A stretch of 64,000 nucleotides of DNA, taken from assembly GCA_021732005.1 (NCBI GenBank), contig JAKFVT010000022.1, positions 1 through 64,000 on the forward strand. Direction: 5' to 3'. The stretch comes from Mycobacterium sp. (GTDB lineage: Bacteria; Actinomycetota; Actinomycetes; Mycobacteriales; Mycobacteriaceae). Positions within the stretch are counted from its first letter, which is position 1. Each line of letters begins with the position of its first letter. A program made the translations under genes and the position numbers. Positions 52,159-60,828 of the stretch are shown piece by piece. The notes under the pieces are model-generated. The model saw nothing but the letters and a program-made list of their open reading frames with translations. It ran no database searches and had not been told where the DNA came from.

Positions 52159-52750
52159 GCCCGCCTCGGGCCCTAGTCTGATACCAGCAGCGTCCCCTGT
52201 TATCACCCCGACGCGTCCCCTACTCTGGTTGTGCAGGACGGTCGACCAGCCGTCGGACGATGTAGGTCTAGCGACTTTGGCAGTACAATTGAGGTAGGAG
52301 GATTGATCAGCAGATGTCGGACACCCGCGAGATCGCTGGCCGGTTTTATACCGTTACCTACCTTCCACCTCAACGCGCGTGGACACGAAATGTCTTCGCC
52401 TCCAGGGGTTCTCGTGGCGGCAAACGTGCGATCCACCGCACCGGCCGACCTGGACCAGTCAGGGTCTAGACAGCATCAAAGCGGGCAGGGCTGGCGCTAT
52501 AACCAGCGTGTGGGTAACCGAGTAGTAATCGTCGACCGACTCTAAGCGCGTGGCAACGCGTTAGCGACCCATAGGCCGATCTTTCCTCAGAAGATCAATC
52601 CCGTTGGGACGCATGTATGCCCACGAGCGGACGGCGGAACGCCCAAAGCCCGCCAGGGTAATTGACAGTGATCGAGATTGCCACGGCGGATCACAGCGGT
52701 TAACAGCCACCTCGCCCGGTTTGATTACAAGAAAATTCGGAGCACACAGA

Positions 52751-52972
52751 ATGACGCCTACCGCGAACACCGACGAGTTTCTGACAACCGAAGAGGCCGC
52801 CTCCTACCTCGATCTGACCGTGCGATCACTCCACCAAATGCGTTGCGAAAACCGTGGCCCGGTCAGTTGGCGAGAAGGCCGACGCCTCGTCTATCCGCGC
52901 AGTGGCCTGGATCTCTACCGAGAGAACCAGCGCCGCAAGTCGCTGCGCGGCGAGGGAGTCATCTCCGCGTGA
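52751..52972 (+). CDS. HTH/excisionase-like DNA-binding protein
   Basis: DEFLTTEEAASYLDLTVRSLHQMRCENRGPVSWREGRRLVYPRSGLDLY (MerR/Xis-type winged helix). Confidence 0.85.
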   Translation: MTPTANTDEFLTTEEAASYLDLTVRSLHQMRCENRGPVSWREGRRLVYPRSGLDLYRENQRRKSLRGEGVISA

Positions 52973-53181
52973 CCGAAACCGATTGGGCCACCGGAACAGC
53001 GGAGTTCGTCCGCTACTTGGACAAGTTCGTCATCGCCCGATGCCCGCACTGCCGCGCCCAGCATGCCCATGACAAGAGCGCCGTCGGATCTGCCGCTGTG
53101 GTAGCTGGCTGCCACGCCCCGCACCGGCCCCGCTCCTATGCAATCCCGAAGCCCAAGCCCCAGAAGAGGACACGAAGATGA
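52969..53181 (+). CDS. small phage protein with CPHC..H zinc-binding-like motif
   Basis: VTETDWATGTAEFVRYLDKFVIARCPHCRAQHAHDK; GTGA overlap with the previous stop. Confidence 0.65.
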   Translation: MTETDWATGTAEFVRYLDKFVIARCPHCRAQHAHDKSAVGSAAVVAGCHAPHRPRSYAIPKPKPQKRTRR

Positions 53182-53378
53182 GCGCACGACACCTCCGCAC
53201 ACCCCGCCTCACCCGCCACCAACTCTCGAACGGGCACCTGGACCTCTGCGAACCCGCCAACGGTGCACCCATCGGATACCTGAGCATCACCGACCCCCTC
53301 GTCGGCGAACTGCACGCCCGCCCCTTCACAGGCGCGGCACTGGCCGAACTCCTGGACCGCGTAGAGGCCGACAAGTGA
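53178..53378 (+). CDS. hypothetical small phage protein
   Basis: 66-aa ORF overlapping both neighbours (ATGA / GTGA). Confidence 0.65.
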   Translation: MSARHLRTPRLTRHQLSNGHLDLCEPANGAPIGYLSITDPLVGELHARPFTGAALAELLDRVEADK

Positions 53379-53551
53379 GCGGCGTTCTGATCAGTGACTA
53401 CGACGCCGCCACGTTCGTAGAAGACCACGTGCCGACGCTGCGCGGTGCGACCATCGACCGCTGGCACGACGGCAGCCTCACCATCCGCGCAGCCGACGGC
53501 ACCGTTGCCTACCTCGCAGCAGGTACCTGGCTAGCTGCCGTACAGGGCTAG
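53375..53551 (+). CDS. hypothetical small phage protein, 58 aa
   Basis: VSGVLISDYDAATFVEDHVPTLRGATIDRWHDGSLTIRAADGTVAYLAAGTWLAAVQG. Confidence 0.6.
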   Translation: MSGVLISDYDAATFVEDHVPTLRGATIDRWHDGSLTIRAADGTVAYLAAGTWLAAVQG

Positions 53552-53946
53552 TGGCTTCCAGGCCCTGCCTGGGTTGCGGTGAGCCGATCCCATCAGGCTC
53601 ACGGTGCCGCGATTGCCGACCCAAACGCAGCACACCCAGTGCTACTCGGCGCGGATACCCCGAGTGGTGGAACCGGTTGTCCAAGCGGGCGCGTGAACTT
53701 CAGCCGTGGTGCGCCTGCGGAGCCACGGACCACCTGACCGTCGACCACACCCCAGCGTCGTGGGTGAAGGTCCAGGCCGGGAAGCGCCTGACACTCCAGG
53801 ACTTCCGCAACGGCCTGCTCATCGTCCGATGCCAACGATGCAACAACAACGCCGGTGCCGCCCGAGGAGCCAACGTCACTCGCACCGACCGACTGAGCCA
53901 AAACAGGCCCCAGATCAACGCTGGGCCTCGTTCGCAACCTGGCTGA
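53551..53946 (+). CDS. HNH endonuclease
   Basis: CLGCGEPIPSGSRCRDC; ...TVDHTPASWVKVQAGKRLTLQDFRNGLLIVRCQRCNNNAGA. Confidence 0.9.
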   Translation: MASRPCLGCGEPIPSGSRCRDCRPKRSTPSATRRGYPEWWNRLSKRARELQPWCACGATDHLTVDHTPASWVKVQAGKRLTLQDFRNGLLIVRCQRCNNNAGAARGANVTRTDRLSQNRPQINAGPRSQPG

Positions 53947-54142
53947 AGCGAGGGGGCTTGCCAGCCATTCCGTAAGCCCCACAGGGCCGTTCAGCCCGAG
54001 TCATACACCCGTAGGCCCACGCGGGGCCTCCCACCTGCGGTGACGCCGGACGGACCGGGCAAAGGCCGCCCGCGTTCGTTGAGCCGATTCTGGCTCGTTG
54101 TCGCAGCTCACGCCGCATTTTCAACAGAGAGAGTTTTTCGCT

Positions 54143-55588
54143 GTGCCCGCCAAGCCGCAGGTCGATCAGAGCCCGTTGCGGTTCCGTCGTAGCGGCGACG
54201 ATGTGGCCGACTTCTGCAGGTTCTGCGAGCAGTACATCCGCCTGGCGGGCAACGTGCCGATGGTCATTCGCTCATGGCAGCGCGACATCGTGGAGATGGT
54301 CTGGGGCGAGCACCGACCCAAGCTTTCCGCGCTGGCCATCGGACGTGGTAACGCGAAGTCGACTCTGGCAGCGGCGATGGCCCTCTACCGGCTGTACACC
54401 TCCGATGACGTGCAGATCGATGTGCTTGCTGTTGATGAGCGGCAGGCCGGTCTGATCGGCGGCATTGCTACGAAGATGGCCACCCGGCACCCGCAGCTTG
54501 AGAAGCGGGTCACGGTGTTCAAGGACCACCTAGTCGTGCGAGAGAGCGAGCTGGCGTGGCTGCCTGCGAATCCTGCTGCGCTGGAGGGTCGTACACCTCA
54601 TCTGGTGATCTGCGATGAGGGTGGGCGGATCTCCCAGGAGGTGTATGAGGTTGCGGTCCAGTCGGTTTCGAAGGTAGACAGCGCGCAGCTCTTCCTGATC
54701 GGCACACCTGGTCCGAACCCGCAGAACGTGTTGGCTCAATTTCGTGAGCATGCCGTGGCCCACCCTGAAGATCTGTCGCAGGCTTATATGGAGTTCAGCG
54801 CCGACGAGTGGCCCGATCACGAACTGACTTGCGAGCACTGCGTCCAGGCCGCGAACCCGTCGATCCAGGATGGCGGTTGGCTGACCCTTCGGTCGGTCCT
54901 GGCGACTGCACCGCCCAAGACTAGTGAGAGTCACTGGCGCAGAGTGCGCCTCATCCAGTGGCACGTGACTAACGCGGAGCCGCCGCTGCCGCCTGCGTTG
55001 TGGGAGGAGCTGGGAACCGGCCAAGCGATCCCTGACGGTGAGCGTGTCGTGCTGGCCTTCGACGGCTCATACAACGGCAACGACGCCACCGTGATTGTCG
55101 CCGCGACCGTGTCACCGCGCCCGAACGTACAACTGGTTCAGTGGTGGGGCCGACCCGATCCCAACGACACCACGTACCGGATCCCGATCCCCGAGGTTGA
55201 GCAGGCTATCCGCGACGCCTGCAAGCGTTGGGATGTCGCCGAGATCGCCTGCGACAGCTACCGGTGGCAGCGATCCCTCTCGCTGCTCGAAGGCGAAGGC
55301 CTGCCCGTCAAGGACTTCCCGCAGTCCATCTCCCGCATGTCCGCCGCCACCGCAGGATTCCTCGACGCATGCCGCAACCACCAGTTGACGCACTCCGGCC
55401 ACCCGCTCATCGGTGACCACCTGAACAACGCGGTTCTAACCGAGGACAACCGAGGCGGGCGACTCGTCAAAGTCCACCGGTCCCTTCGGATCGACGCCGC
55501 GATCACCACTGTCATGGCCGTGTCCCGAGCAATCTGGCACGCCACCAAGCCCGTCAAGACCAAGAGAGCACGGAGTTTCACGTCGTGA
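54143..55588 (+). CDS. terminase large subunit
   Basis: ALAIGRGNAKSTLAAAMALY Walker A-like, HLVICDEGG Walker B, nuclease VLAFDGSYNGNDAT; GTG 54143 with AGAGAGAG upstream. Confidence 0.93.
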   Translation: MPAKPQVDQSPLRFRRSGDDVADFCRFCEQYIRLAGNVPMVIRSWQRDIVEMVWGEHRPKLSALAIGRGNAKSTLAAAMALYRLYTSDDVQIDVLAVDERQAGLIGGIATKMATRHPQLEKRVTVFKDHLVVRESELAWLPANPAALEGRTPHLVICDEGGRISQEVYEVAVQSVSKVDSAQLFLIGTPGPNPQNVLAQFREHAVAHPEDLSQAYMEFSADEWPDHELTCEHCVQAANPSIQDGGWLTLRSVLATAPPKTSESHWRRVRLIQWHVTNAEPPLPPALWEELGTGQAIPDGERVVLAFDGSYNGNDATVIVAATVSPRPNVQLVQWWGRPDPNDTTYRIPIPEVEQAIRDACKRWDVAEIACDSYRWQRSLSLLEGEGLPVKDFPQSISRMSAATAGFLDACRNHQLTHSGHPLIGDHLNNAVLTEDNRGGRLVKVHRSLRIDAAITTVMAVSRAIWHATKPVKTKRARSFTS

Positions 55589-56976
55589 GTTCACCCCTGT
55601 TGATCGAGATGCAGCAGCGCCTGTCCGCAGGCTTGCACCGCCGCTCCGAAAACCGCGCCTACTGGGCCGGGCAGCAGCCCCTCGCCTTTCTGGCCCCCGA
55701 AGCCCGCGCAGCACTCGGCAACCGATTCGGCACTCTGTCCGTCAACTACGCCCGCGTCGCTATCACCGCACTCACAGAGCGACTGCGACTCAACGGGTTC
55801 AACGGAGCCCCGGTGTGGGACGACCTGGTGCTCCTGGACTACGACACCCTGGCCGACACGCTGCACCGCGAGGCCCTGCTCCAGGGCGAATCGTTCGCAC
55901 TAGTGTGGGCCGACGCCCAGGGCAACCCCACAGTGACCATCGAGTCGGGCGACGCAGTAGCCGTCAAGCGCGACGACGTGACCCGCCAGATCGTGGCCGG
56001 AATCAAGCAGGTCTCGGTGAACACAACACCCGCGACCAAGGGCTACACCGACGCTTGGATCTACACCCCCGAGGTTGTCGAGCACTGGCGCAGCAACAGC
56101 CCCGGTGGTGGCGGCGAGTTCGACCTCATCGAGAGCCGCAAAAACGCGCTGGGCTGCGTGCCCATCGTGGCCTTCACCAACGCCGACCTCTTGCCCTCCG
56201 CGTGGCGACAGACCCCGTACTTGGAGTACTCGGGCGAATCGGAAATAGAACCCCTGAAGTGTCTCATCGACGGCCTGGCCAAGACGGTCGCGGACCTCGC
56301 TGTGGCACAGGAGTACACGGCTCGACCACGTCGATGGGCAACCGGCATCGAGCTGACCGAGGAGCCGGTCCTTGACCCTGACGGCAACGCAGTACTCGAT
56401 GAGAGCGGCGACCCGGTTACGCAGGAGGTCAACCCGATTCCCGAGGGTGGCCGGGCGATGGTGAGCGAGAACGAACAGGCCAAGTTCGGGCAGCTCGACG
56501 GCGCGAACCTCTCGGGTTTCCGCACCGCCGTGGACATCTGGGTCCAGGCCATCATGACGGTGTCCGCGCTCCCAGCTCACATGTGCGGCATCACCACCGC
56601 GAACCCGTCGACCTCTGAAGCGATGCAGAGCGCGGAAGCCGGTCTGACTTCCCGTGCCGAGAGCAAGGGCAAGTTGTTCTCCCGGTCGCACGAGCAGGTC
56701 GCTCGGCTGGTGTCTGCGATCCGCAACAAGGTCGACCCCGGCAGCGTTGTGGTCCGCGCCCAGTGGGGTCCGTTCAACGTGACCAGTGCCGCCGCTGAGG
56801 CCGACGCCGCCGCCAAGCTCTTCGGAAGCGGGCTGCTAAGCCGTCGCCTGACGCTGGAGCGCATGGGCCTCTCGCAAGAGCAAATCGAGAGCGAACTCAC
56901 CGCCATCGACCAAGACGCCCAGAAGGCCCGCGACATAGTGATGGGCCGCTACATGACTGACCTGACCGACCGCTGA
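55585..56976 (+). CDS. phage portal protein (SPP1 gp6-like)
   Basis: Gene order after terminase; LSVNYARVAITALTERLRLNGF; long portal-type helical C-terminus. Confidence 0.9.
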   Translation: MSSPLLIEMQQRLSAGLHRRSENRAYWAGQQPLAFLAPEARAALGNRFGTLSVNYARVAITALTERLRLNGFNGAPVWDDLVLLDYDTLADTLHREALLQGESFALVWADAQGNPTVTIESGDAVAVKRDDVTRQIVAGIKQVSVNTTPATKGYTDAWIYTPEVVEHWRSNSPGGGGEFDLIESRKNALGCVPIVAFTNADLLPSAWRQTPYLEYSGESEIEPLKCLIDGLAKTVADLAVAQEYTARPRRWATGIELTEEPVLDPDGNAVLDESGDPVTQEVNPIPEGGRAMVSENEQAKFGQLDGANLSGFRTAVDIWVQAIMTVSALPAHMCGITTANPSTSEAMQSAEAGLTSRAESKGKLFSRSHEQVARLVSAIRNKVDPGSVVVRAQWGPFNVTSAAAEADAAAKLFGSGLLSRRLTLERMGLSQEQIESELTAIDQDAQKARDIVMGRYMTDLTDR

Positions 56977-56989
56977 GAGGACAACCCAC

Positions 56990-57409
56990 ATGCCCGAAGA
57001 GGCCAGCCCAGAAGCCGCACAGGCCGCCGATCCCGCCGCCGCTGAGGCAATCACCCCAGACCCCGAAACCGAGACGGCAGAGGGCGACACAGAGCCAAAG
57101 CCGTATGACGCCGAGTACGTCAACGGACTCAAGCAAGAAGCCGTCGACAACCGACAGAAGGCCAAGGCCCTCGCCACCCGGCTGCACACAGAGCTAGTCC
57201 GCGCAACGGGACGCCTGGCTGATCCGAACGATCTTCCGTACGACGCCGCTCACCTGGAGGACACCGACGCCCTCAATGCGGATATCGACGAGTTGCTCTC
57301 TCGTAAGCCGCATTTCGCGAGCCGTGTTCCCCAGGGGCACGTGGGGCAGGGAGTCAAGGATGAGGCACCCGCAGTCGGACTGGTGACTCACCTCAAGTCC
57401 CTCGTCTGA
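56990..57409 (+). CDS. scaffold/capsid-assembly-like protein
   Basis: Acidic Ala/Glu-rich N-terminus plus helical region, located between portal and capsid. Confidence 0.65.
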   Translation: MPEEASPEAAQAADPAAAEAITPDPETETAEGDTEPKPYDAEYVNGLKQEAVDNRQKAKALATRLHTELVRATGRLADPNDLPYDAAHLEDTDALNADIDELLSRKPHFASRVPQGHVGQGVKDEAPAVGLVTHLKSLV

Positions 57410-57434
57410 AATTCCATGGGACAATTGAGAGGTA

Positions 57435-57530
57435 GCGGAGTGATTCCGCAACCACTCTTTCGGGCGTGACGCCCTAATTTCCGGACGTGATGTCCGCCGC
57501 TCTGCAGGGCGAGATGCCTTTGCCGCAGGC
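57435..57530 (+). ncRNA. array of small hairpins in the capsid gene leader (candidate structured RNA)
   Basis: GCGGA-GTGAT-TCCGC, GGGC-GTGAC-GCCC, CGGAC-GTGAT-GTCCG, CGCTC-TGCA-GGGCG, GCCT-N7-AGGC in succession. Confidence 0.6.
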
Positions 57531-57564
57531 GCTGTAACTGTTTACCCCTCAAGGCAACTCAACC

Positions 57565-58416
57565 ATGTCTATCGCTATCCCAACGGGCAACGCGTCCGCC
57601 ATCAACGCGGCCCTCAGCCAGGCCGTCGTCGGCCCCCTGCAGGAGAAGTCCACCTTCCTGTCGCTGCCGGGCATCAACATCATCGATACCGCTGCGCCCC
57701 TGCGTATTCCGCTCGCAGGTGCGACCGCACCAGCAGCCGCGTTCACCGCACCAGGCCAGGAGATCGCCCAGCAGAATGTTGGGCTCACCGAGAAGGTGCT
57801 CCTGCCGACCGAGCGCGTCGGCCTCAAGTCGCTCACTGCCGTCAGTAACGAGCTGATCCGCATGGCAGCTCTCAACCTGGAGAGCGTCCTGCAGCAGCGC
57901 ATCGTCACCGATGCCGCCGTCGTCCTCGACGCCGCACTCTGGAATGGCTCCGGCGCAGGCGATTCCGTCACGGGCATCCTGCACGGTGTCACCGCCACCG
58001 AATCGGCAGACCTGCTCACCGATCCCGACGTGCTGATCGACGCCCTCGCCGCCATGGCCGAAGACTTCGTCACACCTTCGGTTCTAGTGATGCGCCCGAC
58101 CACGTTCGCAGCTTTGAGGAAGATCAAAGTCTCCGACAGCGACTCGCGCTACGTGTTCGACCCGTCGGCTGCCTTCGCCGCAGGCGCACAGCAGCTCTTC
58201 GGCATCAACGTGGTCACCACCACCGCCGTGCCCGCCGATAGCGTGGCCGTCATCGACACCAGCCACATCTACGTCGGCCGCGACATCGACTCGTCGGTCG
58301 TCGTACTGACCGAGGCGCTGGGAACCAAGGACTCCATCGCGATCCGCGCCGTGTCCCGGTACGACGTACTGGCCACCCACACCGCAGCAGTCCAGCTCTT
58401 CACTAAGTCGAGCTGA
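57565..58416 (+). CDS. HK97-fold major capsid protein
   Basis: LLPTERVGLKSLTAVSNELIRMAALNLESVLQQRIVTDAAVVLDAALWNGSG; VLVMRPTTFAALRKIKVSDSDSRYVFDP. Confidence 0.92.
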   Translation: MSIAIPTGNASAINAALSQAVVGPLQEKSTFLSLPGINIIDTAAPLRIPLAGATAPAAAFTAPGQEIAQQNVGLTEKVLLPTERVGLKSLTAVSNELIRMAALNLESVLQQRIVTDAAVVLDAALWNGSGAGDSVTGILHGVTATESADLLTDPDVLIDALAAMAEDFVTPSVLVMRPTTFAALRKIKVSDSDSRYVFDPSAAFAAGAQQLFGINVVTTTAVPADSVAVIDTSHIYVGRDIDSSVVVLTEALGTKDSIAIRAVSRYDVLATHTAAVQLFTKSS

Positions 58417-58418
58417 CG

Positions 58419-58760
58419 ATGAGCGCCCCCACACCGGATGATCTGGCGAACCTGTTGGGTGCCGACGGCGTCGGTGACGACGCTGGTCAGATCGGGGCGC
58501 AGCAGGCAGTCGAGGTGCTTGCCATCGTCACGGCAATTGTGAGGTCGGCAACACGCGGCCGGGGATTCACGAATGGCGCACCGGCTGAAGACCTTCGGTC
58601 GGTGATCCTCACCGCTGCGGCCCGCTTGTGGCGACACCCAACCCAGATCGACTACGGCGAAACCCGAGGACCGGAGAGCGTCTTTTTTCGCAGCGGCTTC
58701 GACGGCTTCACCGTCGCCGAGTTGTATGCCATCAACCGCTACCGCCGCACTGCCATGTAG
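58419..58760 (+). CDS. head-tail connector/adaptor-like protein
   Basis: Immediately after the capsid gene; helical protein with ..VILTAAARLWRHPTQIDYGETRG. Confidence 0.7.
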   Translation: MSAPTPDDLANLLGADGVGDDAGQIGAQQAVEVLAIVTAIVRSATRGRGFTNGAPAEDLRSVILTAAARLWRHPTQIDYGETRGPESVFFRSGFDGFTVAELYAINRYRRTAM

Positions 58761-58773
58761 ACAACCAAGCACT

Positions 58774-58850
58774 CCACCGAGTTGCGCCCGCTGGGCGCAG
58801 GGCTTGAAGCACCCGCCGACTCGGTGGATAGGCGAGTCTTCCTTCTCGCC
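58774..58850 (+). ncRNA. structured intergenic region (nested hairpins) after the capsid module
   Basis: CCACCGAGT[TGCGCCC-GCT-GGGCGCA..]ACTCGGTGG then GGCGAG-N8-CTCGCC. Confidence 0.45.
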
Positions 58851-58895
58851 GCAATGCATCGATCTCTACCCTTTGGCCAGGTTGGACACGATGCA

Positions 58896-58934
58896 ACGAG
58901 ACCCTCGAATTGTCTGGCAGTTCGGGGGTCTCGT
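58896..58934 (+). terminator. long hairpin, probable terminator/insulator before the cargo genes
   Basis: ACGAGACCC-T-CGAA-N11-TTCG-G-GGGTCTCGT. Confidence 0.6.
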
Positions 58935-58961
58935 CGTCTGCGTGCCCGTTAGCATCGCGAG

Positions 58962-59618
58962 ATGTTCTGTCCTAATGCGGTGGTGTGGGGTGACGTCGCG
59001 ACGTGGGTCGGCGGCCTTGCAACGGCGTTCACGCTGATGGTTGTTGTGTACCAGTGGTGGCAACGAGCTAGGAGCGATCAGGCGAGTCAGGTCTACGCAT
59101 ACCTGGAGCGCGTGCGCGGCCAAGACGTCGAGACTAGGCTCGGCAACGGTTCTGGCCTGCCGGTATACGACGTCTTCATCTACCACCCGTTGGTGCAGAA
59201 CTTCCTCCGGGCGGGCTTCAAACACAGACTGCTCTACCGTGCCATGAGGTGGGAACTACTTGAGATAGCCAGCATCGGTGAGCGTGCGCGCCGACGCCTC
59301 CGCCCTGACAGCACACCTCCGTTCAGTCTCGACCACACACCGTCAGCACTTCGTGTGTTGCCGCCCGGGACGTTTCGGCTCGACGAAAGCCGATTGGCCG
59401 CGCCCCCCGGCATTTCCGACGTCACGCTGTTCTTTGGTGTTGAGATCGTCTTTCGAGATTCCCGGGGGCTACGCTGGACCCGGCGGGCATCGGGGAAGCT
59501 GAAGCGGAGCCGCATAAATCCTCTGTGGTTCAACGGCAACCGTGAAGGAAGCCTCCGGTATGCGGCCGAACGGGGCGGATCGCCGTACGCTACCGTCTCG
59601 CGAGTAGAGGCCACTTAA
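58962..59618 (+). CDS. membrane-anchored cargo protein of unknown function
   Basis: N-terminal TM (DVATWVGGLATAFTLMVVVYQWW) followed by a ~180 aa soluble region. Confidence 0.7.
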   Translation: MFCPNAVVWGDVATWVGGLATAFTLMVVVYQWWQRARSDQASQVYAYLERVRGQDVETRLGNGSGLPVYDVFIYHPLVQNFLRAGFKHRLLYRAMRWELLEIASIGERARRRLRPDSTPPFSLDHTPSALRVLPPGTFRLDESRLAAPPGISDVTLFFGVEIVFRDSRGLRWTRRASGKLKRSRINPLWFNGNREGSLRYAAERGGSPYATVSRVEAT

Positions 59619-59683
59619 CCGGCGGACAAGCGGGTTAGCCCAACTCGTGGTTGTCTGTCGGTCCTCCAGGGCATGATGCGGGC

Positions 59684-60313
59684 ATGACGCCAATTTGGGT
59701 GACGTTCCTCGTAGCGGGCCTCGGCTTGATGGGAACTGTCGGCGGCGTTCTCATTACCCAACGCCGGGCCGACAAGCGCGAGACTGCAGCGCGGAAGCTC
59801 GAGAGTGACCGCGAGCAACAACGTTGGAAACGTGAGGATGCCGCGAGGACCTTCGAGCAACGGCGCGATGCCTATCTCAGCTTTTACCATGCGAATGGCC
59901 AGATCGGCCGCCGCGTTCACGAGTACCTCGTCGCACGAATCCACGGAGTGGACAACGTCGAGCCACCTCCGATGTGGGTGCCGGACGCCGAAGAAAAGCT
60001 GAATGCTCTGGCGATCTACGGCACTCAGCGAGTGATGGATCTTGCCAACGATGCGCAGGCGCAGTACAGAAAGATGGCGATGGAGGCCGAGGCTTGGGAG
60101 CCCGAACAGGGTACAAGCCCGCTCGACGACCGTGGAGACCAATGGTTTGCCGCTCGTCACAACATGCTGCAGGTCATGCGCGAGGAGCTTGGCATTCCGC
60201 AGGACGAAACTGGCGAATTGTGGACGAGGGACTTGCCTCACTTCGCGCGTTACAGAGCCGCCGCCGAACTGAACGAGGCGGCCAATCTGAATCGCCAAAG
60301 CCCCCCCGCCTGA
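59684..60313 (+). CDS. membrane-anchored coiled-coil cargo protein of unknown function
   Basis: MTPIWVTFLVAGLGLMGTVGGVLITQRRADKRETAARKLESDREQQRWKREDAARTFEQRRDAYLSFYHANGQ. Confidence 0.7.
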   Translation: MTPIWVTFLVAGLGLMGTVGGVLITQRRADKRETAARKLESDREQQRWKREDAARTFEQRRDAYLSFYHANGQIGRRVHEYLVARIHGVDNVEPPPMWVPDAEEKLNALAIYGTQRVMDLANDAQAQYRKMAMEAEAWEPEQGTSPLDDRGDQWFAARHNMLQVMREELGIPQDETGELWTRDLPHFARYRAAAELNEAANLNRQSPPA

Positions 60314-60360
60314 CGACGCACCTGGAATCTGAGCGCGAAGACGAATACGGTCTGGCGTCG

Positions 60361-60825
60361 CTACTCCTGGACGGGCCGGTCCTTCAATCCCATCGCGTAG
60401 CTGATCTCTTCATCGATCAAACTCTCCAGCTCGGTGAACTCCTGGGCGAGTTCCAAGACGGTGTCTACCGTCCACTGACCACCCATGCCGTATGCCGCCG
60501 GATCTCGCTTGCTGAACTGGCGCTTCATCGTCATCCAAAACGGGGGCGAACCCTTGCCGCCCAGGAAGACCCCGTGGATGACCTCGTTGCGAAGTTCCAA
60601 TGCGCCGCTGAGCCGGTCACATAAATCAGCGGCAACGACCTTCCCGAACGCTTCCACAAGCTGCTGCCCAGATGCCGCCCAGCCCTTGGCAGCCTGCTCG
60701 TGACCGTTCGCGAGCAGATGCGTCAGCTGCACCAGTTCCCCGGCCTTGTCCTCCGCCCAAGCAGCCGACATCACCACCAGCCCCACCGCCCGCACGAGGT
60801 CAGGCGGATACTCGTCGAATTTCAA
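60361..60825 (-). CDS. HEPN-like cargo protein
   Basis: All-helical, ALELRNEVIHGVF contains R-N-x3-H (Rx4H) motif; TTG start; AAGGGG 5' of it; 3 nt between ychF stop and start. Confidence 0.6.
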   Translation of the reverse strand: MKFDEYPPDLVRAVGLVVMSAAWAEDKAGELVQLTHLLANGHEQAAKGWAASGQQLVEAFGKVVAADLCDRLSGALELRNEVIHGVFLGGKGSPPFWMTMKRQFSKRDPAAYGMGGQWTVDTVLELAQEFTELESLIDEEISYAMGLKDRPVQE

Positions 60826-60828
60826 CGC

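Noticed and set aside
52231-52545. 104-aa plus-strand ORF in the element control region as a possible repressor
   Set aside because: No HTH or recognisable domain and no good ribosome-binding site; overlaps structured repeats.
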